Shown here piece after piece: positions 35,789 to 43,741 of a stretch of 64,000 nt of DNA. The stretch lies in the NCBI RefSeq assembly GCF_003855395.1, contig NZ_CP034015.1:124001-188000 (forward strand), written 5' to 3'. The notes beneath the pieces are model-generated. The model was given only the letters and a program-made list of their open reading frames with translations, ran no database searches and was not told the origin of the DNA. This stretch comes from Shewanella livingstonensis (GTDB lineage: Bacteria; Pseudomonadota; Gammaproteobacteria; Enterobacterales; Shewanellaceae). The translations under genes and the position numbers were made by a program. How positions within the stretch are numbered: the first letter of the stretch is position 1; the number at the start of each line of letters is the position of its first letter.

Positions 35789-36643
35789 TTACATCTCGAT
35801 GATGTGTAACTTTATGCTTTTATTTTGTGTAAACTCTTCTGCGGGTTTAAACGAATCTGTGGTGTAAATCGTATCGATTAACCCTTCAAACACATCTAAG
35901 CCTTTTGAGAAAATACCGTGGGTAATAAACAATGAAACTTCAATAGCGCCTTTATCTCTTAGGACCTTAGCAAGTTCAATAAAAGTACGTCCGCCATCAC
36001 AAATGTCATCTGCAATCAGCACTTTTTTGCCTTGAACGTCACCTAAGATTTCGGTACTGATAATGTCACCACTTTTAAGATCTCGAATTTTCTGAGCTTG
36101 AATAACCTCAGGCTCGCCCTTAAATGCTTCAGCAATTTTTATCGTTTTTTTGCTGGCCCCAGCATCAGGAGAAATAAGTGTTAACTCTCCCGTGGCTAGG
36201 CGTTGGCATAATGCTTCGTAGCGCATAAGCAATGACAATTGAGGAATATTAATGACTCGGTGTAATAGCGCTGGAGATACGTCACTATGAGCATCCCATA
36301 TTGTGACTTTAGAAAAATTAAGTTGATTGATAAAGTTTGCCATAACAGAAGCACCTAATGCTTCTCCTTCGACACAGACTCTATCTTGGCGAGCATAAGG
36401 GAAATAAGGGATAACGAGTTCAATTGGGATACTGTCATTTGACAGTCTTCTTAGTGCATCGACTGCCACCATTAATTTTACAATTTGAGATGAACTGGTT
36501 AAACGAGCAAAAATTTCGATTTTTACTGACGTTAATATCTCTTCTATATTAAAGCGGATATGCTCTTCACCGCCAGAAAAAGTAAAAGTGTCATAGTTAA
36601 ATACCGTTTTATTTCCTGATACATCGTGACTAAATACATTCAT
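35789..36643 (-). CDS. prs: Ribose-phosphate pyrophosphokinase (PRPP synthetase) paralogue
   Basis: 284 residues. The PRPP-synthetase marks are IPYFPYARQDRVCVEGEALG near residues 80-100, the Asp-rich DAHSDVSPALLHRVI, and the PRPP-binding loop VLIADDICDGGRTFI. It supplies PRPP to NadV in the next gene. The housekeeping prs is normally ~315 residues elsewhere; this shorter copy is dedicated to NAD salvage, as in other nadV operons. ATG follows GGGAG. Two NrtR-type palindromes lie 18-94 bp upstream. Confidence 0.92.
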   Translation of the reverse strand: MNVFSHDVSGNKTVFNYDTFTFSGGEEHIRFNIEEILTSVKIEIFARLTSSSQIVKLMVAVDALRRLSNDSIPIELVIPYFPYARQDRVCVEGEALGASVMANFINQLNFSKVTIWDAHSDVSPALLHRVINIPQLSLLMRYEALCQRLATGELTLISPDAGASKKTIKIAEAFKGEPEVIQAQKIRDLKSGDIISTEILGDVQGKKVLIADDICDGGRTFIELAKVLRDKGAIEVSLFITHGIFSKGLDVFEGLIDTIYTTDSFKPAEEFTQNKSIKLHIIEM

Positions 36644-36659
36644 GTTAACTCCCTTTAAT

Positions 36660-36680
36660 ATAGTGTCTGTAGGACACTAT
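36660..36680. promoter_or_regulatory. NrtR-type operator A
   Basis: Perfect 21-bp palindrome ATAGTGTC-N5-GACACTAT, 17 bp upstream of prs. Confidence 0.75.
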
Positions 36681-36715
36681 TGAATATAACAAAGACGCTA
36701 ATCTTAAGCAAGGTG

Positions 36716-36736
36716 TTTGTGTCAGTGAGACACTAT
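36716..36736. promoter_or_regulatory. NrtR-type operator B
   Basis: TTTGTGTC-N5-GACACTAT, same spacing as operator A, about five helical turns further upstream of prs. Confidence 0.7.
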
Positions 36737-36793
36737 TTTTGGTGTATAAGGAAAAAGAGTAACAGCTAATTCAACTAACTGATATTAAAAAAA

Positions 36794-37720
36794 TTACTCT
36801 TTTTTAATCAAATGGCCAACACGTGAACTCATTGAAATATAGGCAACGACACCTGCATTGAACTCAATGGCGTCTTGTTCAATACCATCTGAAAATATCA
36901 CTCCGTTTTCAGGCATTTTTGATGCCATAGAAAAACCAGATTGATTTGAAATTTGACCAAAAACGAGTTCGCAACCGGTTTTAATTGAAGGAAATGGCTC
37001 CCTAACGGAGTAATAGAGATATGGGCTTGCCCACGGAAAACCGTTTGTAAGCTCATCCTGAATAGGTTGCTTTGCGATACCTCTTGCACCTGCCAGAATA
37101 CTTTTAAACCAACCCGTAGAACCCAAGCCGGTACTGATGATCACACCGCTTGAACTTTGCTCTTCATGTTGCTCATTAATGGATAATGTATAACGTGCAG
37201 ATGAATGTGTTTTCGGACCAATAAATATATCGTTTACGGCTAAAAGCGTCTGGCCTAAATTGGTGTTCACTTCTGCCATAGAAATATTGTCAGTGGTGAC
37301 AGCACCGCTTAAGGTTTGTAAAACAATATCTTTTAGCTCCCCTATCAAAAAAGGTAGCAGTTTACCTTCATACACTGATGGCATGGGGTTAATCGCAATA
37401 ACGGGTTGTCCATTGAGATACTTCAAAGTATTCGCGACCAAACCATCTTGTCCAATCACTATAACAATGTCGTCTGGTGAAAATAGGTAAGTAGACAATA
37501 CACTTCGTTCAAGTAATTGTACGCGGCTAATCGTTTTAAGATAATCAACAGCAATATTGATGACCTTAGTGTAAAGATGATTTTCTTCTTCGTAATCGGT
37601 AAATGACTCACCTAAATGCTCAATATAAAACTTAGCTTGGCCTAAAGTACAATATTTTTGCTTAAGCTCTTCAAGCCGAGTTTTGCGAGTCACGACCACC
37701 ATTTTTCGGTTTGAAATCAT
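36794..37720 (-). CDS. NAD-kinase-like protein (divergent)
   Basis: 308 residues. The fold is that of ATP-NAD kinases / DAGK-like kinases: the nucleotide loop reads VIVIGQDGLVANTLKYL (GQDG in place of GGDG), AINPMPSVYEGKLLPF follows, then the NDI segment where NAD kinases have NE, and GVIISTGLGSTGWFKSI where they have STPTGSTAY. The N-terminus is longer than in PpnK. It may phosphorylate NAD or sense it; activity is uncertain. Its ATG overlaps the stop of the SPFH gene by four bases. Two NrtR boxes and the prs gene lie downstream. Confidence 0.78.
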   Translation of the reverse strand: MISNRKMVVVTRKTRLEELKQKYCTLGQAKFYIEHLGESFTDYEEENHLYTKVINIAVDYLKTISRVQLLERSVLSTYLFSPDDIVIVIGQDGLVANTLKYLNGQPVIAINPMPSVYEGKLLPFLIGELKDIVLQTLSGAVTTDNISMAEVNTNLGQTLLAVNDIFIGPKTHSSARYTLSINEQHEEQSSSGVIISTGLGSTGWFKSILAGARGIAKQPIQDELTNGFPWASPYLYYSVREPFPSIKTGCELVFGQISNQSGFSMASKMPENGVIFSDGIEQDAIEFNAGVVAYISMSSRVGHLIKKE

Positions 37721-38742
37721 CCGCGGCTCCCATCTTGTCGATTAGTTAACGCCAATAATAAATCAGGTGAGAGATTTAGATTGCCAATCTTATTGTCCCC
37801 TTGAGTCAAGTTTTCGATTGCCTGCGCAATCAATTGCTCTGGCTTCATGCCACTCATACTCATGACTTTAAGCTTTTCAATATCAATATTTTGATAGGCT
37901 TGCATCTGCACTTGTATTTTATAGGCTTGCACATCTCCACGCGCTCTTTCGTTTGCAGCATTAATGGTAACTAACTGCTCTAATTGCTTCTCATCTTCTA
38001 TTTGAGCTTGGATGGTTTCTTGATTAATTTTAAATTGTTGTTGCTTGCGAAGTCGCGCGGCTTCTAACTTCGATGTTTCAAGATCTTGCTGTTTCTTTTG
38101 AATCGCTTTTTCTGTCTCTAGCTCAGACTCTTTAACACTCTTTTCTTGCTCAATACTGGCTAGACGTCTTGCATAGATTGCTGAATCGGCTTCTTTCAAC
38201 AAACTTTCTCTAATTTCCGCCTCTAGTGCCTTGCCTGTTTCTGGCGTTGGTTTGATTGCGGTGAGTGATACATCCGTAATCCCAACCCCTAAACTCGTAA
38301 TAGCGTCAATACTAGCCAATCCTTGCTTAAGGTCTAACGTCAGCTGTCGAGCGCATGTTAATGCATTTTTTAATGTCATGGATTCAATATGATTACGCAG
38401 TAACACTTGTACTGCTCGCTGAACACGTTCGTCTAATTTTTTAGGGTCATCAGAAACATACTGCCCTGTAGGCTCAATAGTAAAATTGAGCATTTTTGCT
38501 GCCTCACGTGGTTTTTCAATCCGATAAGTAATTTGTCCCTGAAGACTTAACTCTTGGAAGTCTGCCGTTTGTAGTCTGAAGACAAAAGGAAGTTCCTTAC
38601 TGTTACTTGGAATAGCTACCAATGATGAGCTTGGCGCATAGTAGAAAAAACTGACTCCTACGCCTTCTTGAATAACATTGCCTTTTTTAAATAGCATCAA
38701 GTGTGTAGATGGATCTGCTTTTATATATTTTAAACCAAACAT
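37717..38742 (-). CDS. SPFH/band-7 domain protein
   Basis: 341 residues. An SPFH-like core in residues ~1-190 (QGQITYRIEKPREAAKML, ITSLGVGITDVSLTAIKP) is followed by a long coiled coil (~190-270; KESELETEKAIQKKQQDLE and more). I see no membrane helix, unlike most stomatins, so it may assemble by its coiled coil or bind membrane peripherally. ATG follows AGGAGG. It is coupled to the NAD-kinase-like gene and divergent from the NrtR gene, with three operator boxes between. Role in NAD metabolism is not known. Confidence 0.8.
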   Translation of the reverse strand: MFGLKYIKADPSTHLMLFKKGNVIQEGVGVSFFYYAPSSSLVAIPSNSKELPFVFRLQTADFQELSLQGQITYRIEKPREAAKMLNFTIEPTGQYVSDDPKKLDERVQRAVQVLLRNHIESMTLKNALTCARQLTLDLKQGLASIDAITSLGVGITDVSLTAIKPTPETGKALEAEIRESLLKEADSAIYARRLASIEQEKSVKESELETEKAIQKKQQDLETSKLEAARLRKQQQFKINQETIQAQIEDEKQLEQLVTINAANERARGDVQAYKIQVQMQAYQNIDIEKLKVMSMSGMKPEQLIAQAIENLTQGDNKIGNLNLSPDLLLALTNRQDGSRG

Positions 38743-38754
38743 AACAACCTCCTA

Positions 38755-38775
38755 TTAATGTCTCTTTGACACAAT
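38755..38775. promoter_or_regulatory. NrtR-type operator C
   Basis: TTAATGTC-N5-GACACAAT, between the SPFH gene start and the middle of the divergent region. Confidence 0.65.
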
Positions 38776-38777
38776 TA

Positions 38778-38798
38778 TTATTGTCCCAGGGACATTAT
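38778..38798. promoter_or_regulatory. NrtR-type operator D
   Basis: TTATTGTC-N5-GACATTAT, immediately after operator C. A further half site (GTGTCAATG) follows. Confidence 0.6.
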
Positions 38799-38843
38799 TG
38801 TGTCAATGTTTATTTTTAATTGACGAAACACTGGCGAATCATT

Positions 38844-38864
38844 AATGTGTCGTAAAGACATAAA
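38844..38864. promoter_or_regulatory. NrtR-type operator E
   Basis: AATGTGTC-N5-GACATAAA, close to the NrtR gene start, suggesting autoregulation. Confidence 0.6.
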
Positions 38865-38883
38865 GAGGTTGTGATAAATAGAA

Positions 38884-39582
38884 ATGACTGAAGAATACGA
38901 TATCAACCAGTTCAAAAACCCATTATTTACCGTAGATAGTGTGCTATTTACCGTAAAAGATGCGGCATTAAAAGTGCTTATGGTAAAGCGTGCTAACCAA
39001 CCATTTATAGGTTGCTGGGGATTACCTGGCGGGTTTGTTGATATTGATATTGATGATACAACGGATAAAACCGCACTGAGAAAGCTAAAAGAAAAAACCA
39101 GTATTGCGCCACCTTACATTGAACAACTACAGGCATTTTCAAGTAGCGATAGAGATCCAAGAGGATTCAGCGTTACCTTGGTTTATTTTGCATTAATTGC
39201 TGAACAAGATGTGTCATCGCATATAGACACGGTTGAAGACGTGCAGTGGATTGATGTTAATCAATTAAAAAGCTTATCCATTGCTTTTGACCATCAATAC
39301 ATTATTGAGCAAGCGCAACTGCGCCTTCAACAAAAAGCATTATATTCCATGGTCCCCGTATACTGCTTGCCTGAATATTTTACGATTGGACAACTCAAAA
39401 CCGTTATTGAAACAATTATCGGTAAATCGATTCAACGTAAGAGCTTAATTCGTCGTATTGAAGCTTCTGAAATGTTTGCAACGATAGATGAAAAAGTTAA
39501 ATCCGGTGGCCGTTTAGCCCAACTTTATAAAATTAAACCGGATGTAGACATTGTTAACTTTGAGCGGAATTTAAGTGTTTAA
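38884..39582 (+). CDS. nrtR: NrtR-family transcriptional regulator (Nudix domain plus winged helix)
   Basis: 232 residues. Residues ~15-145 form a Nudix domain (TVDSVLFTVKDAALKVLMVKR, WGLPGGFVDI). Its catalytic box is degenerate: the REuxEExGU part reads LRKLKEKTSI, so hydrolysis is unlikely and it should bind ADP-ribose or a related ligand instead. Residues ~155-232 are a winged helix (TIGQLKTVIETIIGKSIQRK, RRIEASEMF). The family represses NAD salvage genes and releases them when ADP-ribose rises. It is divergent from the SPFH-NAD-kinase pair; the nucleotidase gene follows after 10 bases. Confidence 0.92.
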   Translation: MTEEYDINQFKNPLFTVDSVLFTVKDAALKVLMVKRANQPFIGCWGLPGGFVDIDIDDTTDKTALRKLKEKTSIAPPYIEQLQAFSSSDRDPRGFSVTLVYFALIAEQDVSSHIDTVEDVQWIDVNQLKSLSIAFDHQYIIEQAQLRLQQKALYSMVPVYCLPEYFTIGQLKTVIETIIGKSIQRKSLIRRIEASEMFATIDEKVKSGGRLAQLYKIKPDVDIVNFERNLSV

Positions 39583-39592
39583 GGATAAGACA

Positions 39593-40045
39593 ATGCTTAT
39601 ATACATCGACATGGATGATGTTCTCTGTGATTATACCGCCGCTTTTCATCAAGCTATTAATCTGACACCATCCATTGCATTTCCGCAGTCACAATATGGT
39701 TTTTACGCAAATCTAACACCTATAATAGGTGCTGTCGAAAGTGTAAATGCCCTGATCAAATCTGAAAAGTTTGACCCTTATATTCTCACTGCCCCATCGA
39801 ACAGAAACCCGCTGTCATATACAGAAAAACGAGTATGGATAGAAAAATATTTTGGCATCGCCTTCACTGAAAAGTTAATTATCTGCGCGAATAAAAGTCT
39901 TCTAAAAGGGGATATATTGATAGATGATCAATTAAGTGGCAGAGGACAAGATAAGTTTGATGGGCAATTAATACATTTTGGATCGACAGCATACCCAAAC
40001 TGGAAAAGCATCATGAATACACTCACGCAACACAATTTTAGCTAG
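39593..40045 (+). CDS. 5'(3')-deoxyribonucleotidase-like HAD protein (NT5C family)
   Basis: 150 residues from an ATG at 39593 after AAGGA. The HAD motif is YIDMDDVLCDYTAAFHQ (DMDD, nucleophile and acid/base), then TAPSNRNPLSYTEKRVWIEK and the closing DILIDDQLSGRGQ. This matches the NT5C family of cytosolic nucleotidases that dephosphorylate (deoxy)nucleoside monophosphates. Placed 10 bases after nrtR, it may act on NMN or NAD breakdown products; that is inference. Confidence 0.82.
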   Translation: MLIYIDMDDVLCDYTAAFHQAINLTPSIAFPQSQYGFYANLTPIIGAVESVNALIKSEKFDPYILTAPSNRNPLSYTEKRVWIEKYFGIAFTEKLIICANKSLLKGDILIDDQLSGRGQDKFDGQLIHFGSTAYPNWKSIMNTLTQHNFS

Positions 40046-40652
40046 GCATAATAACAAATAAGTTAGCTAACAAGACATACCTTACAGTTCTTGCCCATTT
40101 AGATAAACAAGTATTGTCTGGCTGTATTATCATTACAAAAAACTCTAATCGACAACAGTCGTTTAGCGTTCAACGATGTTGAAACCCCAAATGAATCTCT
40201 ACACATAAACGGCATTAATGCTTATCTAGTCAATCCAACGCTAATGACCACAAAACCTGTAAGCGCGTAATTAGAGCGAAGACAAAGTAAGGCTGCAGGC
40301 CAGGGCGAGATCGCGAACGTTTTACGAACAGATTCAGTATTTTTTTAAAACTACATTTGTTCAGGACGTTATCACTTCATGTGTGATTGGAAGTGGTTCT
40401 GTAATGATACTATTCATTGTGAACAAAAAACGTACATTCATGCGATTACCCTGGACTGCAGGCCTTGCTACTGGACGGCAATATTTAGCACTTTAATGAA
40501 ATTATAGCGAAGATAATCATAAGTCACTGTTAACAGATGACAATTAACACATACTTGTTGCTTTTAGTGATTTACAAAGTAAAGCGTTAACAAACTCGAG
40601 ATTATTGAAATATTATCTGTATATTTTTAAATTACGATGCTTACAAATTGAC
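40046..40652. other. 607-bp gap with a possible gene remnant
   Basis: No intact gene. A 55-60-codon open frame on the plus strand (about 40102-40270; LSLQKTLIDNSRLAFNDVET, then LHINGINAYLVNPTLMTT) reads like protein but has no start signal and follows a stop, so it may be the tail of a decayed gene. The sequence CTGCAGGCC occurs at 40302 and 40464. Nothing else is recognisable. Confidence 0.35.
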
Positions 40653-42239
40653 CTATAAATCAAAAACGAGTTTAGCCTGAAGCAAATCACCGCTTTTCTC
40701 GGTAATGCTATACCCCAAAGCAGCATAACCCTTAGCTCTCTTCTGATACATTCTGTTAAGCATAGGTAAAGCAGAGTCTAGATAGTCAAACACGACTACT
40801 TTATCTTTACCTGCAAACTGCCTTTGTATTCGACCAACATATTGAATAAGCGAACCTTTCCAAGAGATAGGCAATACAAGAAACAAAGTATCTAACTTTG
40901 GCAAGTCAAATCCTTCACCAATATACTTTCCTGTTGCCACGATGACTTGAGTGTCATTAATTGTCGCCATTACACTATCTCGCTCTTTAATGCCCATTGC
41001 ACCACGCAAGAGCGAAAAGCTAATCTTATTTTTTAACAATAAATCACCTAATATCTCAGCATGTTCCCGCCGCTCAGTTAGGATGATAGGATGCCTTTGT
41101 TGCGAAACAGCCATTAACACATCAGAAATAATAAGGGCATTTCTCTTATCATCATTCATCAACCAACGATAAACATCTGCTATATGTGGACGACTATCTT
41201 CATCTAATAGTTCTGATGGCAATTCTGATTGTAACTTTGTGAGCTTAACTTGTTGAATAAACTTACTCTCTTCATTCGCCACTACATGCCTTATTGGTCC
41301 GGCCTGCATAAAGATTATCGGCTGATGACCATCCTGACGATTCGGAGTAGCAGTGATCCCTAAGATATATTTTGCATGAACCTCATTCAGCAACCTTTCG
41401 TAGTTGGGTGCTGAAATATGATGGCATTCATCAATGATGACTTGACCATAATCATACAACAACGGTGCGATAGTATTATCTTTGCGGTTAATCAAGCTCT
41501 GGTAAGTCGCGATATCAATTTGCCCTGTTGGTTTTCGTTTACCACTGCCTATTGAACCCACATCGCAACCGTCAAGAAATGCCGTTAAACGCTCTTTCCA
41601 TTGATCCAATAACTGTCGGCTGTGGACTAAAATAAGAGTATTTACTTTGCGTCGATGGATTAGACCAATTGCGGTGATTGTTTTACCAAATGCCGTTGGT
41701 GCATGAAGTATACCTGTGTCATGCTTTGTCAATACAGCAACAGCTTTCTTCTGATCAGACCTCAACTCACCATTAAAAGTTAATCCCATCAGGCGCACTC
41801 CCAGTTTACGTTTATCATCCAACTCTATTTCAATCATATTGTCTTGGAGTAAACGTAACACCTCATCAAAACAACCTCGAGGCAATGATAAATAGCCATT
41901 ATCTAATTCTGCTAAGCAAATAAAGCGCGGGATCCCATTGGTAGAAAAACGTAAAGCTTGAGTTTTAAAAAAGACTGGATTTGAGAAGCTAGCAATTCGC
42001 TTTAGTTTTGCCAACAAAGGTTGCGGTAATTCAGTAATGTTCACATATATGCGATTTGCTAACACTAATACTAGTTTTTTGGGGCAGCCACTAATCGACT
42101 CTGATTTTGTTGAATAATTTAATTCCCAAGGTTTCCTACTTGAATCAGACTTCAACTCAGGTGTGTCTATCACAATCGCGTTTAATTGTTGTTTAGTCAC
42201 CTTTTTAATAGAGGTCAAATATTGCCCACTGATCAGCAT
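40653..42239 (-). CDS. SF2 helicase part of a TOTE-type conflict-system protein
   Basis: 528 residues in this frame. Walker A HAPTAFGKT near residue 180, DECHH box IIDECHHISAPNYERLL, TATPNR and the C-terminal YVGRIQRQF identify a ResIII/SF2 helicase. The first ~60 residues have no family-like Met: the segment from LTSIKKVTKQQLNAIVID continues the primase frame of the upstream ORF after a one-base slip near 42215-42218. I therefore read primase and helicase as one gene (42996 to 40653) broken by a frameshift. It probably acts on invading DNA. Confidence 0.82.
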   Translation of the reverse strand: MLISGQYLTSIKKVTKQQLNAIVIDTPELKSDSSRKPWELNYSTKSESISGCPKKLVLVLANRIYVNITELPQPLLAKLKRIASFSNPVFFKTQALRFSTNGIPRFICLAELDNGYLSLPRGCFDEVLRLLQDNMIEIELDDKRKLGVRLMGLTFNGELRSDQKKAVAVLTKHDTGILHAPTAFGKTITAIGLIHRRKVNTLILVHSRQLLDQWKERLTAFLDGCDVGSIGSGKRKPTGQIDIATYQSLINRKDNTIAPLLYDYGQVIIDECHHISAPNYERLLNEVHAKYILGITATPNRQDGHQPIIFMQAGPIRHVVANEESKFIQQVKLTKLQSELPSELLDEDSRPHIADVYRWLMNDDKRNALIISDVLMAVSQQRHPIILTERREHAEILGDLLLKNKISFSLLRGAMGIKERDSVMATINDTQVIVATGKYIGEGFDLPKLDTLFLVLPISWKGSLIQYVGRIQRQFAGKDKVVVFDYLDSALPMLNRMYQKRAKGYAALGYSITEKSGDLLQAKLVFDL

Positions 42240-42996
42240 ATGGCATTAAGTTTTCATTAATAAATACACTATTAGCTTGCTGACGAGGAGTATATTGCAA
42301 AGGAAGTGCAATTAAGTTACCAAACCCTCCAATCGGTAAAAAATCCTGATTAGGAAAAAGTCGGTCATAAGACTCAAATGAAATTCCTGCATGAAACTCC
42401 ATCGCTTTATCGAGCAATGTAAAACCTAGTTGTCTAGCACCTTTCGCTGATACTGGTGATTCAAAAAACACCCATACATGTGCTCCATTGCCTGAGCGAG
42501 ATCGCTCCACACTACAAGAGATATTCAGTTCATTACACGCTTTTCTAAAAGCTTGCACTGCGACTTGCCAATCTGACTTATCAAAATCAGCAGCAAGCAA
42601 CCAACAAGAATTATCCTCTAAAAGTGGGTATAAACCTACAGTCTGTTTACCTGAAAGGTGGCCGTATATGGCGCTTTGGTCTAACAACTTAAATGCTTGA
42701 TTAACACATTCTGTACATTTTACTTTAGGTTTAAAGCATATGCCTTGTTGCCATTCATTATGGCAACTAACCGAGTAGCCGCCACGTCCTTCCTTACTTT
42801 GCCAGCGATTAGCATAAATATCTTTTCGTCCACGAAAAAGTCCCATATAGATATCTATCTTCTGAGCAGTGTTTAAGCGTAACACCGTAAGATTAGAGTT
42901 CAGCAAAGCTGAGCGTCTTGCGAGCAAGATTTGTCGCTCACTTTCTAGTTCAGAAAGTCTTTTATCTATAATTTCTAGTTCAGTATTTGAAGACAT
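42205..42996 (-). CDS. Archaeo-eukaryotic primase-like part of a TOTE-type conflict-system protein
   Basis: 263 residues from an ATG at 42996; a GTG at 43008 is an alternative. An N-terminal coiled coil (IIDKRLSELESERQILLARR) leads to a primase domain: Cys-rich GICFKPKVKCTECVN, the DxD-type catalytic LLAADFDKSDW and SRSGNGAHVWVFFESPVSA near residue 170. The family is named TOTE conflict-system primase. The frame ends at YADQWAIFDLY, where homologues continue directly into helicase; see the helicase entry. It is the first of several defence-like genes here. Confidence 0.82.
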   Translation of the reverse strand: MSSNTELEIIDKRLSELESERQILLARRSALLNSNLTVLRLNTAQKIDIYMGLFRGRKDIYANRWQSKEGRGGYSVSCHNEWQQGICFKPKVKCTECVNQAFKLLDQSAIYGHLSGKQTVGLYPLLEDNSCWLLAADFDKSDWQVAVQAFRKACNELNISCSVERSRSGNGAHVWVFFESPVSAKGARQLGFTLLDKAMEFHAGISFESYDRLFPNQDFLPIGGFGNLIALPLQYTPRQQANSVFINENLMPYADQWAIFDLY

Positions 42997-43117
42997 AACC
43001 CTTAGCACCCCAACCCCATTGTGACTTGATTAATTCTGACACAAATATAGCTACAAACCTTATTTTAACTGGAGTACAATTAAAGCACACCCATTACATC
43101 TTGTCAGGATATTAACA

Positions 43118-43741
43118 GTGTCTGTTTCAGCGTTAGTTGCCAATAGATTATCTCGAATGAAACGAGGAGTTCCATTTTCCATAGAGAGTTTTTACTCTCT
43201 AGGCACTACGACATCTGTTCAAAAGGCGATGAGCCGATTAACCAAGGAAGGGCAAGTTGCTCGTGTAGCAAAAGGCATTTATTCCCGCCCAAAACCCTTG
43301 ACCAGTATTCCCTCTATTCAAATTACAGCAAAAGCTGAAGAAGTAGCGAAGACATGGGCGCGGAGTAACAAGTATAAAATAACCCCTCAAGGGCTAGAAG
43401 TGGCTTATCGGCTCGGTATGCAAACTCAGGCACCAGTTAAAACCGTATATTGGACAACAGGACCATCTCGTGAGTTTCACGTCGGCAATGAAGTTGTCCA
43501 AGTAAAACACACGACTGAAACCAAGTTGCAGTGGATAAACAAACCTGAGGGAGCCTTATTTAGAGGGTTACTTTCCCTTTCGCCTGAACACACCCCAGTA
43601 TCTACCTTGCTGATGGCTATAAAACGCTTAAATTTACAAGAAAAAGAAGCTGTTAGGGTTATTAGAAAATTGAGTAATAGTCCTGCATTAGTAATATGGA
43701 AATCTAAATTAAATCAGCTAGAAAACAGTCTTCAATCATGA
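43118..43741 (+). CDS. AbiEi-type antitoxin (DUF6088)
   Basis: 207 residues. An N-terminal winged helix (RMKRGVPFSIESFYSLGTTT, VQKAMSRLTKEGQVARVAKGIY) is followed by the family's C-terminal domain (GLEVAYRLGMQTQAPVKT, VYWTTGPSREFHVGN). It resembles DUF6088/AbiEi antitoxins, which repress the operon and neutralise AbiEii. Its stop overlaps the toxin ATG (ATGA). Start is a GTG; upstream spacing gives a usable AGGA. Confidence 0.85.
   Translation: MSVSALVANRLSRMKRGVPFSIESFYSLGTTTSVQKAMSRLTKEGQVARVAKGIYSRPKPLTSIPSIQITAKAEEVAKTWARSNKYKITPQGLEVAYRLGMQTQAPVKTVYWTTGPSREFHVGNEVVQVKHTTETKLQWINKPEGALFRGLLSLSPEHTPVSTLLMAIKRLNLQEKEAVRVIRKLSNSPALVIWKSKLNQLENSLQS

Noticed and set aside
40302..40472. CTGCAGGCC repeated twice as ends of a small mobile element
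   Set aside because: The copies are short, in direct orientation and without a target duplication that I can see.
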